The position numbers were made by a program, and so were the translations under genes. Under the pieces are notes generated by a model that saw nothing but the letters and a program-made list of their open reading frames with translations, was not told where the DNA came from and did not search any database. Shown one piece after another: positions 5,765 to 12,533 of a stretch of DNA of 13,905 nt. Source of the stretch: Prevotella sp. UBA1104 (lineage in GTDB: Bacteria > Bacteroidota > Bacteroidia > Bacteroidales > Bacteroidaceae); assembly GCA_002314055.1 (NCBI GenBank), contig DCBP01000104.1, positions 25,443-39,347 of the forward strand. The letters are read 5' to 3'. How positions within the stretch are numbered: position 1 is the stretch's first letter; every line of letters starts with the position of its first letter.

Positions 5765-6403
5765 ATGATAGATAATAATGTAAGTTTAGACTTGATGGAA
5801 TTTGTCGAGACGCAAATACTTCCCAGATATGCAGCCTTCGACCAGGCTCATCGGCTCGGACATGTCAACCAGGTGATAAAACAGTCGCTCGACCTTGCAA
5901 AAAAGATTGGTGCCGACATCAATATGGCATACGTCACGGCTGCTTACCACGACCTCGGGCTCGAGGGACCAAGAGCCATACACCATCTTACGAGCGGAAA
6001 GATTCTGCAAGCCGACAAACGACTGAAACGCTGGTTCTCAGAGGAACAGATTAAGATTATGAAAGAGGCAGTGGAAGATCATCGTGCTTCGGCTTCGCAT
6101 GCCCCGCGTAGCATATACGGAAAGATTGTTGCCGAGGCCGACAGGGAGCTTGAACCGGAAACAGTTTTCCGGCGTACTATCCTCTACGGCATCGACCATT
6201 ATCCCGAAAAGACTAAAGAGGAGCAATGGGAAAGGTTCACGGAACATCTGAAAAACAAATATTCTAATACAGGATATATTAAGCTGTGGATTTCTGGCGG
6301 CGAAAACGAGAAACGGCTAAAGGAAATACGTGAAATTTTAGCAAATCCGAAAATGCTTCGCAGTACTTTTGAACGAATTTTCAACGAGATTAATAACAAC
6401 TAA
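5765..6403 (+). CDS. HD-domain metal-dependent phosphohydrolase
   Basis: 212 residues, predicted cytoplasmic. The HD superfamily metal site is visible as H33 (GHVNQV), H62-D63 (AAYHDLG) and D126 (KIVAEADR), with H106 (EDHRAS) and H112 (SHAPRS) likely adding to the pocket. This suggests hydrolysis of a phosphorylated substrate, perhaps a nucleotide, but the substrate cannot be read from the sequence. The segment SHAPRSIYGKIVAEADR also occurs in small stand-alone HD proteins related to YedJ/YpgQ, a possible but unproven affiliation. The ATG follows the predicted transcription start by only about 17 bases with no Shine-Dalgarno site. The next gene starts 6 bases after the stop, so the two are surely co-transcribed. 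Confidence 0.85.
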   Translation: MIDNNVSLDLMEFVETQILPRYAAFDQAHRLGHVNQVIKQSLDLAKKIGADINMAYVTAAYHDLGLEGPRAIHHLTSGKILQADKRLKRWFSEEQIKIMKEAVEDHRASASHAPRSIYGKIVAEADRELEPETVFRRTILYGIDHYPEKTKEEQWERFTEHLKNKYSNTGYIKLWISGGENEKRLKEIREILANPKMLRSTFERIFNEINNN

Positions 6404-6409
6404 AGATAA

Positions 6410-8299
6410 ATGAGAAAAGGACTTATTATCGGCATGCTGCTGGCGACGATGTCGGCAGGAGCCGTAAAGATGCAACAAGGAGCTACTGTCGTAAGACAAA
6501 GCGACGGAACGACAATTACTGTAAGGGCTTTCGGCGACGAGGACATGAGCTATTTCATGGCTAACGACGGAACATTGCTCTACCAAGACGGCACAAATTT
6601 CTATATCGCTAAAGTGAATGCCAACGGAATGCTTGAACCAACTGAAGTTCTTGCCCATGAACCTAATGCAAGGGGATATGCTGAAATTGCGGCTGCAAAG
6701 AAACAAAACCGCAGTCTGTTTTTCAACTCCATCGACAGAACGGCAAAGGCAAACCGCATAATGAGGGAACCGATGGCTGAAGACAATACTCTGCTTCCGC
6801 ATCTCGGGAAACAAAAGATTCCTGTTATTCTTGTTGAATTCAGCGATGTTCCGTTTACGGTGAACAATCCTAAGGAGACTTTCAACAAATACCTGAACGG
6901 GAAGGAGCTCTTCAACAAGACTAACGATCCTGAGATGGGATACTTCAATAGCAAAGGGGGCTTTGTGGGAAACTACGGCAGCGTGGGAAGGTACTTCTCT
7001 GACATGAGCTTCGGAAAGTTCACTCCCGAATTTGATGTCTACGGACCAGTGAAACTATCTAAAACTCTGAAGGACTACGGTGCCGGATATTCTGCACAGG
7101 AGGATATGAACGGACTGCTTGCCGATGCTTGCTCGGCTGTTGACGGCGACGTGGACTTTTCTCAATATGACTCTAACAACGACGGAAACGTAGACCTCGT
7201 ATATGTTATTTATGCCGGATACTCACAGAGTATTACGGGAAACTCTACAGACTGCATCCACCCTAAGTCGGGTCTCGTGAACGTCAGTCAGACGTTTGAC
7301 GGAAAGAAGCTGATGCGATATGGAGTAAACAACGAGCTGAACGGTACACCGGAAACGACTGCCGTATACGGCACGATGATTAACGGTATCGGTCTGTTCT
7401 GTCATGAGTTCTCTCATTGTATGGGTCTTCCTGACCTATACCCATCGACTGGCAGCACTGCTGAAAAACTGATAAACCAGAACATGGACTACTGGAGCCT
7501 TATGGATGCAGGCGAATATACATACAACGGCTACCGCCCTACGGAATATACGGCATGGGAACGTGAACGTTTCGGATGGATGGACATCGAAACTCTCTCT
7601 GAGGCTTCCAACATCGAGCTTGCCCCTCTCTCTGAAGGCGGAAAGGCTTACCGCATCGTTAACGATAAGGACCAGTCGGGACACGAATACTACATCCTGG
7701 AGAACGTGCAGAAGAAAGGATGGAACAAGTCGGCTTTCGGCAGCGGAATGATGGTTACGCATGTGGATTACGACGACTATTACTTCTCGCTCGGCGGATG
7801 CAAGGTAAACAGTACCGCCGGTCATCCGCGAATGACAATCATGCCTGCCGACGGCATGTTCGTATCTGAATATTATATTGGTGAGACTATAAAGGAAAGC
7901 TCCGACCCTACGGTGAAGGAAATTAACGCGCCTCTCGTGGAGAAATACGGCGGACAGGAGTTTACTTCTGCTCTATACAAGGCTGAAGCTGCCGGCGACC
8001 TCTATCCGGGAACCGCCAACACAACTTCGCTTACCGACACTTCTTCTCCTGTAAAGGCTTGGACTTATACTGGCGAAACTATGGATAAGCCGATTACCGA
8101 CATCGCTATGAACCCGGAAACGGGTATCGTATCGTTCAAGTTTATGGGGGGAAAGACTGACGGAATAAGGAATATTTCAACTGATGGTGCTACGGTAGAG
8201 CCTATTTACAGCATTAGCGGCATCCATATGAACCATGACTTTAATTCTCTGCCTAAGGGTATATATATAATAGGTGGAAAGAAAATGGTGAAGGAATAA
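6410..8299 (+). CDS. Secreted M6-family zinc metallopeptidase with C-terminal sorting-type tail
   Basis: 629 residues. An N-terminal signal peptide (MRKGLIIGMLLATMSAGA) precedes a propeptide-like region (TTITVRAFGDEDMSYFMANDG). The peptidase core resembles M6 (immune inhibitor A type): KIPVILVEFSDVPF (from K136), YFSDMSFGKFTPEFDVYGPV, a calcium-site-like loop DSNNDGNVDLVYVIYAGY (254-271), and the zinc motif HEFSHCMGLPD (H332, E333, H336, D342). WSLMDAGEY, with a Met-turn-like M, follows. The last 40 residues (YSISGIHMN, then LPKGIYIIGGKKMVK) look like the C-terminal domain that type IX secretion uses in Bacteroidetes, so export to the surface or medium is likely. Substrates are probably proteins or peptides. 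It shares a promoter with the HD gene and lies head to tail with it. A long terminator hairpin follows at 8400-8445. Confidence 0.9.
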   Translation: MRKGLIIGMLLATMSAGAVKMQQGATVVRQSDGTTITVRAFGDEDMSYFMANDGTLLYQDGTNFYIAKVNANGMLEPTEVLAHEPNARGYAEIAAAKKQNRSLFFNSIDRTAKANRIMREPMAEDNTLLPHLGKQKIPVILVEFSDVPFTVNNPKETFNKYLNGKELFNKTNDPEMGYFNSKGGFVGNYGSVGRYFSDMSFGKFTPEFDVYGPVKLSKTLKDYGAGYSAQEDMNGLLADACSAVDGDVDFSQYDSNNDGNVDLVYVIYAGYSQSITGNSTDCIHPKSGLVNVSQTFDGKKLMRYGVNNELNGTPETTAVYGTMINGIGLFCHEFSHCMGLPDLYPSTGSTAEKLINQNMDYWSLMDAGEYTYNGYRPTEYTAWERERFGWMDIETLSEASNIELAPLSEGGKAYRIVNDKDQSGHEYYILENVQKKGWNKSAFGSGMMVTHVDYDDYYFSLGGCKVNSTAGHPRMTIMPADGMFVSEYYIGETIKESSDPTVKEINAPLVEKYGGQEFTSALYKAEAAGDLYPGTANTTSLTDTSSPVKAWTYTGETMDKPITDIAMNPETGIVSFKFMGGKTDGIRNISTDGATVEPIYSISGIHMNHDFNSLPKGIYIIGGKKMVKE

Positions 8300-8395
8300 A
8301 TGAATTTAGAATATAGAGTTTAGAGTGTAGAATTGTTCGCATCTCGATGCGATTAAGAATTAAGGAATTAAGATTTTATTCTAAACTCAAAATAC
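8296..8395. repeat. Degenerate 7-bp repeat array with a central hairpin
   Basis: After the peptidase stop come TTTAGA-type units (TTTAGAATATAGAGTTTAGA), then a hairpin TCGCAT-CTCG-ATGCGA near 8338-8353, then AAGAATTAAGGAATTAAG units. GAGTTTAGA near the start and TCTAAACTC near the end are inverted copies. The layout (heptamers, short hairpin, heptamers) resembles the array inside the acyltransferase gene at 8931-9021. Confidence 0.7.
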
Positions 8396-8399
8396 AAAA

Positions 8400-8445
8400 A
8401 AGCAACAAGGCTGAGTCATGTTAAATTGACTCAGCCTTGTTGCTT
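8400..8445. terminator. Bidirectional terminator with a perfect 19-bp stem
   Basis: Arms 8400-8418 (AAGCAACAAGGCTGAGTCA) and 8427-8445 (its exact reverse complement) enclose an 8-base loop. A-rich sequence precedes and T-rich sequence follows, so it can serve both the peptidase gene (+) and the converging acyltransferase gene (-). Just after it, a 19-bp unit beginning TTGCTTATATTAAA is tandemly duplicated (8440-8458 and 8459-8477, two mismatches). Confidence 0.85.
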
Positions 8446-8517
8446 ATATTAAAATTTATTGCTTATATTAAAGCTTATTGTTTTGATATAAAGATAATCT
8501 TTACTAAACTTTCTGAT

Positions 8518-9021
8518 TTATATCTTGAATATCCCCTTCACCTCAAACTCACCCCCTCCAAACACTTGCGAAAACACCTGCGACAAACATTTCAACGCAT
8601 ACGCAACACCGAATATCATCAGATACATCACAGGAAGATTCAATGGGAACACAAAATTCATTTTATCAGTAAACAACGCATACTGAACAAGATATATCTC
8701 CAAAGTTAATGCAGAAATGAAATATACAACATTTCCCATCCATGGCTTGTCGAACACCATTACCATTTTCTTACAACTACACAACATGAAGAAATAGTAT
8801 ATCGCCAACAAAAGTGGAATCAAAGACACCATCTGGAAATGACACCAAAAGGCTCCTAATTTGTATATTGCCATACATGCATAATACAAAACTAACGAAC
8901 CGAAAAACAACAAGAACGATTTCTTCGCACTCAATTCTTCGCCCCTAATTCTCAATTCTTCATTTCCAATTGGTCGAAAACCAACCGATTCTTCATTCTT
9001 AATTCTTAATTCTTCATTCAA
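8518..9021 (-). pseudogene. C-terminal part of a frame-split acyltransferase-3 gene
   Basis: 167 residues from a TTG that overlaps the TGA of the N-terminal part (9020-9018). The first 34 residues (NEELRIKNEESVGF..., NEELRIRGEEL) are the translation of a 7-bp repeat array with no resemblance to membrane acyltransferases. The real protein resumes near AKKSFLLFFGSLVLYYACM with four or so membrane helices and ALTLEIYLVQYALF, typical of the C-terminal half of the acyltransferase-3 family (transfer of acetyl or other acyl groups to surface sugars). It has no start or promoter of its own. One extra base in the preceding G7 run would fuse it in frame to the upstream part as a 371-residue protein, the normal family size. 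It may be a decayed gene, a phase-off allele or a sequencing error. Confidence 0.75.
8931..9021 (-). repeat. 7-bp repeat array inside the acyltransferase coding region
   Basis: On the minus strand GAATGAA and GAATTAA units alternate, broken by a short inverted repeat (TTGGT-CGAAA-ACCAA at about 8970-8984), then continue as AATGAAGAATTGAGAATTAG. It is the same kind of array as those at 1-50 and 8296-8395, but here it lies within a gene and reads without stops in the frame of the downstream half. Three 7-bp units equal seven codons, hence the repeating peptide NEELRIK. Confidence 0.82.
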
Positions 9022-9632
9022 ATACCCCCCCGAACGGCAAATCGTCTTAATCCACCAAATATCATTTGGTCATCTGTTTTCTGTAAATCGAGAGCCGTTA
9101 TAGCACCCAAAAGCATAAACATAAAATAATATATCCTCATGAATGACACCTGAGCATACATCACCGAATTATTCATGTCGAGGATAAAGAAACTGAGAAT
9201 CGTTATCAGTATGAAAGCCCCATAAAACACCACTTTCATATACCGCATAAGGAAACGACGTATCAAATAGATTATTGCATAATAGACCATGATACAAGGA
9301 ATGAACCAGTATCTGGGAGTCGTTATAAGGTCGGTAACATTCCATATCCAACCGAAAGCAACAGCAGACAGCAATGCCCACATGATAATAGACGGATATA
9401 TCCTGCTCACACGTCGCTTATACCAGTTCATAAAACCACCGTCTCGTCCAAGGAACAATGTAAATCCCGAACAAAAGAAGAACAGTCCGTCACCTATCGC
9501 ACCCCCTGTTACCAATCCGCTGTATTTTGGAAACAGCAACGCCATATGACTATATGTTATCAGCAGTGCTGCAAAAAACTTAAACAAGACTATCGCCTTG
9601 TTTTTCCCTTCCAAATCATAAATCTTATTCAT
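9018..9632 (-). pseudogene. N-terminal part of a frame-split acyltransferase-3 gene
   Basis: 204 residues. Family marks of acyltransferase-3 membrane enzymes are present: a first helix with FKFFAALLITYSHM (the conserved His near residue 28), GGAIGDGLFFFCSGFTLFLG and YKRRVSRIYPSIIMWALLS. About six membrane helices are seen. The frame ends in RRFAVRGGI-stop right after a run of seven G on the coding strand (9025-9031), then passes into the repeat array. A one-base change in the run length would join it to 8518-9021. Such enzymes usually acylate polysaccharide, O-antigen or exopolysaccharide; the substrate is unknown. It is alone between convergent and divergent neighbours, with no sugar genes nearby. 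The ATG at 9632 fits the family start. Confidence 0.8.
9025..9031 (-). repeat. G7 homopolymer at the frame break of the acyltransferase gene
   Basis: Seven C on the plus strand, hence seven G in the coding direction. Eight (or five) would restore a single open frame through the repeat array into the downstream half. This fits slipped-strand phase variation but equally a decayed gene or a base-calling error. Confidence 0.85.
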
Positions 9633-9712
9633 CGTTAATAAAGTCCGTTATGAGCACCTATGCTCTATTTATACGAAATATATTTCCTCCCATATAATTT
9701 AATTTATATCTT

Positions 9713-9750
9713 CCCCTCTCCCGCCTCCCCCCTCCGGGGGCGGAGCAGTT
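9713..9750. repeat. C-rich palindromic intergenic repeat
   Basis: CCGCC-T-CCCC and GGGG-GCGG face each other around CTCC in an otherwise AT-rich region. The composition and the CCCTCCGGGGG core resemble the CCCTCCCGGAGGG palindrome in the sufB-sufC gap (11623-11639). Confidence 0.55.
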
Positions 9751-9826
9751 ACCTTATAAGCCACATGTAGCTGCTAATAAGTAAATGTTCAAAAATAAAT
9801 TTATAAATCAAATGAAATATATAAAC

Positions 9827-9876
9827 GACAATAGAGACAACAATAGACAACATTGTCTTCTGTTGTCTCTATTGTC
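9827..9876. terminator. Terminator-like long hairpin between divergent genes
   Basis: GACAATAGAGACAACA (9827-9842) pairs exactly with TGTTGTCTCTATTGTC (9861-9876). Inside, AGACAA and TTGTCT add a 6-bp stem after a two-base mismatch. T-rich sequence follows. Neither flanking gene should need a terminator here. Confidence 0.6.
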
Positions 9877-10006
9877 TTATATTAAATTAATTCTGATTAG
9901 CTACTTAGCTAAATAGTTGCATGTAGTGTGAAGGAATTCTGGAAAATGTTTTTAGAAAGTGCGTCAGTGAGCTGTTAACAATTAAACGAACATTAAGAAA
10001 AAAATC

Positions 10007-10037
10007 TTGTCAGTATAGACGGAAAATATTAACTTTG
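10007..10037 (+). promoter_or_regulatory. Promoter of the suf operon
   Basis: TTG at 10007-10009 and TAACTTTG at 10030-10037, 20 bases apart, match the Bacteroidetes -33/-7 pattern. Transcription should start near 10044, leaving a leader of about 90 bases before sufB. An imperfect 16-bp palindrome CACATTTATAAGTGTG (10042-10057) covers the start and could be an operator. Confidence 0.75.
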
Positions 10038-10064
10038 CACTCACATTTATAAGTGTGTTTTATA

Positions 10065-10125
10065 TGTCATGACAAAAGACGCCGATGGACGTCTGCATTT
10101 TCAGAGGCGTGATGCCTCATGTTAA
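10065..10125 (+). promoter_or_regulatory. suf leader: short upstream ORF and alternative hairpins
   Basis: The palindrome TGTCATGACA (10065-10074) contains the ATG of an 18-codon frame, MTKDADGRLHFQRRDASC, at 10069-10125, which stops 9 bases before the sufB ATG and whose last sense codon is Cys. Hairpins AGACG/CGTCT (10077-10081/10090-10094) and GAGGC/GCCTC (10104-10108/10114-10118) can form together, but ACGCC (10079-10083) can instead pair with GGCGT (10106-10110), excluding both. No ribosome site is visible before the ORF, so its translation is unproven. Confidence 0.4.
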
Positions 10126-10134
10126 CAAAAAGAA

Positions 10135-11583
10135 ATGGAAATTAAAGATAAGAACAATGAGTTCGTAAAGCAGGTGGCGGAGCAGAAATACGAGTTTGGC
10201 TTCACTACTGATGTGCATACGGACATCATCGAAAAAGGACTCAACGAGGATATCATCAGGCTCATATCCAAGAAAAAAGGCGAACCTGAGTGGATGCTCG
10301 ATTTCAGACTCACGGCTTTCAATTACTGGAAAACGCTTGAGGAACCGAAGTGGGGTCATGTTCATGTGCCGGAAATAGACTATCAGGCAATCTCGTATTA
10401 TGCCGATCCTCTTGCTAAGAAACCGGTAAACAAGGAGATTGACCCGGAACTGATGAAGACTTTCGACAAGCTCGGTATTCCGCTCGAAGAGCGTTTGGCG
10501 CTGAGTGGAACGGCTGTCGATGCTATCATGGACTCAGTGTCGGTGAAGACTACATTCAAGGAGAAACTTGCCGAAAAGGGCGTTATCTTCTCGTCTATAG
10601 GTGAGGCTATAAAGGAGCATCCGGATTTGGTGAAAGAATATTTAGGAAGCGTGGTGCCATACCGCGACAACTTCTTCGCAGCTCTCAATAGTGCCGTCTT
10701 CAGCGACGGCTCCTTTGTGTATATTCCTAAGGGAGTGCGTTGCCCGATGGAACTCAGCTCGTATTTCCGCATAAATGCAAGAAATACCGGACAGTTCGAA
10801 CGGACGCTTATCATCGCCGAAGACGACTCCTATGTGTCATACCTCGAAGGATGTACGGCTCCAATGCGCGATGAGAACCAGCTTCATGCTGCCATCGTTG
10901 AGATTATCGTAAAAGACAATGCTGAAGTGAAATACTCTACCGTGCAGAACTGGTATCCGGGAGATGAGCACGGCAAGGGCGGTGTGCTTAACCTTGTTAC
11001 GAAGCGTGGCGACCTGCGCGGCGTGAATTCCAAACTGTCGTGGACGCAGGTGGAAACGGGTTCTGCTATTACATGGAAATATCCGTCGTGTGTGTTGCGT
11101 GGCGACAATTCCGTGGCTGAATTCTACAGCGTGGCTGTAACCAACAACTATCAGGAGGCTGACACCGGTACGAAGATGATTCATATCGGAAAGAATACAA
11201 AGAGCACTATTATCTCTAAAGGAATATCTGCTGGACACAGCCAAAACTCTTACCGCGGACTGGTACGTGCCACGGCTAATGCCGACAACGCACGTAACTA
11301 CTCGTCATGTGATTCCCTCTTGCTGGGTAGCGACTGCGGTGCGCACACGTTCCCGTATATGGACATCCACAACGACTCGGCTGTGGTGGAACATGAAGCG
11401 ACGACGAGCAAAATCAGCGAGGAGCAGCTCTTCTATTGCAATCAGCGCGGCATACCGACCGAACAGGCTGTTGGACTTATCGTTAACGGATATGCTAAGG
11501 AGGTGCTCAATAAACTTCCAATGGAATTCGCAGTGGAGGCGCAGAAACTGTTGAGCGTATCGCTTGAGGGAACGGTGGGGTAA
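10135..11583 (+). CDS. sufB: Fe-S cluster assembly scaffold protein SufB
   Basis: 482 residues. SufB is the scaffold subunit of the SufBC2D complex that receives sulfur from SufS and assembles Fe-S clusters in the cytoplasm. The N-terminal helical part (EKGLNEDIIRLISKKKGEPEWML) and the right-handed beta-helix core (SDGSFVYIPKGVRCPMELSSYFRIN, in two parts) are typical. C392 in NYSSCDSLL and E421 in VEHEATTSKI correspond by spacing to the essential C405 and E434 of the E. coli protein, both shifted by 13. QLFYCNQRGIPTEQA and PMEFAVEAQKLL close the domain. The start at 10135 has only an A-rich leader. It is followed by sufC and sufD on the same strand, but after an unusually long 184-base gap filled with repeats. 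Confidence 0.97.
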   Translation: MEIKDKNNEFVKQVAEQKYEFGFTTDVHTDIIEKGLNEDIIRLISKKKGEPEWMLDFRLTAFNYWKTLEEPKWGHVHVPEIDYQAISYYADPLAKKPVNKEIDPELMKTFDKLGIPLEERLALSGTAVDAIMDSVSVKTTFKEKLAEKGVIFSSIGEAIKEHPDLVKEYLGSVVPYRDNFFAALNSAVFSDGSFVYIPKGVRCPMELSSYFRINARNTGQFERTLIIAEDDSYVSYLEGCTAPMRDENQLHAAIVEIIVKDNAEVKYSTVQNWYPGDEHGKGGVLNLVTKRGDLRGVNSKLSWTQVETGSAITWKYPSCVLRGDNSVAEFYSVAVTNNYQEADTGTKMIHIGKNTKSTIISKGISAGHSQNSYRGLVRATANADNARNYSSCDSLLLGSDCGAHTFPYMDIHNDSAVVEHEATTSKISEEQLFYCNQRGIPTEQAVGLIVNGYAKEVLNKLPMEFAVEAQKLLSVSLEGTVG

Positions 11584-11596
11584 GAAATGAACACCT

Positions 11597-11755
11597 AACA
11601 CCCACCCTAACACCCACCCTAACCCTCCCGGAGGGAGGGAATGAGGTTACTCTGAGAACTCAGAACTCTCAGTTCTCCCAATTCTCTCAGAGCTCCCAGC
11701 CCTCTCAGCCCTCCCAGAACTCCCATTAGTCTTATTACTCCTATTACTCTTAAAA
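11597..11755. repeat. Low-complexity C-rich repeat array in the sufB-sufC gap
   Basis: Two tandem AACACCCACCCT units (11597-11608, 11609-11620) are followed by AACCCTCCC and the palindrome CCCTCCCGGAGGG. Next come degenerate CTC units (CTCAGAACTCTCAGTTCTCC, then CTCCCAGCCCTCTCAGCC) with a hairpin GAGAACT/AGTTCTC (11654-11677), then ATTAGTCTTATTACTCC-type 9-bp units up to the sufC leader. The AACACCCACCCT plus AACCCTCCC segment recurs after sufD at 13885-13905. Confidence 0.85.
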
Positions 11756-11767
11756 AAGAAAAATATC

Positions 11768-12529
11768 ATGTTAGTAATAAAAAACCTTCACGCCAAGATT
11801 GGCGACAAAGAAATATTAAAAGGCATCAACCTCACCGTGAAAGACGGTGAAACGCATGCTATCATGGGACCTAACGGTTCCGGAAAATCAACGCTCAGTG
11901 CTGTTCTCGTTGGCAATCCGCTCTACGAAGTAACCGAGGGCGAAGTTTATTTCAACGGCAAGAACTTGCTCGAGATGGCTCCTGAAGACAGAGCACATGA
12001 GGGCTTGTTCCTCTCGTTCCAGTATCCGGTGGAGATTCCTGGCGTCAGCATGACAAACTTTATGCGTGCCGCCGTGAATGAGAAACGCAAATACGAAGGC
12101 AAAGAACCGCTTTCGGCAGGTGAATTCCTTAAACTGATGCGAGAGAAGCGTAAAGTGGTGGAACTCGACAGCAAGCTCTCTAACCGCTCTGTTAACGAGG
12201 GATTCTCTGGTGGTGAGAAGAAACGCAACGAGATCTTCCAAATGGCAATGCTTGACCCTAAGCTTTCTATCCTCGATGAGACTGACTCCGGACTCGACGT
12301 TGATGCCATGCGCATCGTTGCCGAAGGAGTGAACAAAATGCACACTCCCGAGAAATCTACCATCGTGATTACCCACTACGAGCGTCTGCTCGACATGATT
12401 AAGCCAAGCGTCGTTCACGTTCTCTACAAAGGCCGTATCGTAAAGACCGAGGGACCGGAACTTTCTAAGGAAATCGAAAAACGCGGTTACGACTGGATTA
12501 AGGCTGAGGTTGACGGTAAGGAGGGTTGA
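11768..12529 (+). CDS. sufC: Fe-S cluster assembly ATPase SufC
   Basis: 253 residues, the usual size of this cytoplasmic ABC-type ATPase, which dimerises within SufBC2D and powers the opening of SufB and SufD. The Walker A motif GPNGSGKST is at 34-42, the Q-loop at Q85 (SFQYPVEIPGV), the signature FSGGEKKRNEI at 146-156, Walker B LSILDETDSGLD with the catalytic Glu171, and the switch His203 in VITHYERL. The SufC-specific segment between the Q-loop and signature is present. No membrane partner is encoded, as expected. It starts 184 bases after sufB, with an A-rich leader (AAAAAAGAAAAATATC) and no strong ribosome site. It ends 4 bases before sufD, with which it must be co-translated. Confidence 0.97.
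   Translation: MLVIKNLHAKIGDKEILKGINLTVKDGETHAIMGPNGSGKSTLSAVLVGNPLYEVTEGEVYFNGKNLLEMAPEDRAHEGLFLSFQYPVEIPGVSMTNFMRAAVNEKRKYEGKEPLSAGEFLKLMREKRKVVELDSKLSNRSVNEGFSGGEKKRNEIFQMAMLDPKLSILDETDSGLDVDAMRIVAEGVNKMHTPEKSTIVITHYERLLDMIKPSVVHVLYKGRIVKTEGPELSKEIEKRGYDWIKAEVDGKEG
12518..12524 (+). promoter_or_regulatory. Strong ribosome binding site of sufD
   Basis: AAGGAGG within the last codons of sufC lies 9 bases before the ATG at 12534. It settles the sufD start against the upstream TTG at 12510 and stands out in a region where most genes lack such a site. Confidence 0.8.
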
Positions 12530-12533
12530 TATT

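Larger units (their letters stand above)
9633..10134. other. Divergent intergenic region between the acyltransferase gene and sufB
   Basis: 502 bases without a gene. From left to right it holds a small GAGCA-CCTA-TGCTC hairpin (9653-9666) in the presumed acyltransferase leader, a C-rich palindromic segment (9713-9750), a weak minus-strand -7-like box TATTTTTG (9797-9790) without a -33 partner, a long terminator-like hairpin (9827-9876), and the suf promoter and leader (10007-10134). Confidence 0.65.

Noticed and set aside
10398..11613. Minus-strand open frames of 74-138 codons under sufB, and similar ones under sufC and sufD
   Set aside because: They are shadows of well-conserved genes read in the other direction, with no independent start signals or motifs.
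11597..11755. Coding sequence or small RNA in the sufB-sufC gap
   Set aside because: It is low-complexity repeat DNA with no stable frame. The hairpin found there is short and lacks a T-tract.
12510..12533. Longer sufD start at TTG 12510 overlapping sufC
   Set aside because: AAGGAGG at 12518-12524 points to the ATG at 12534, and the added residues are just its translation.
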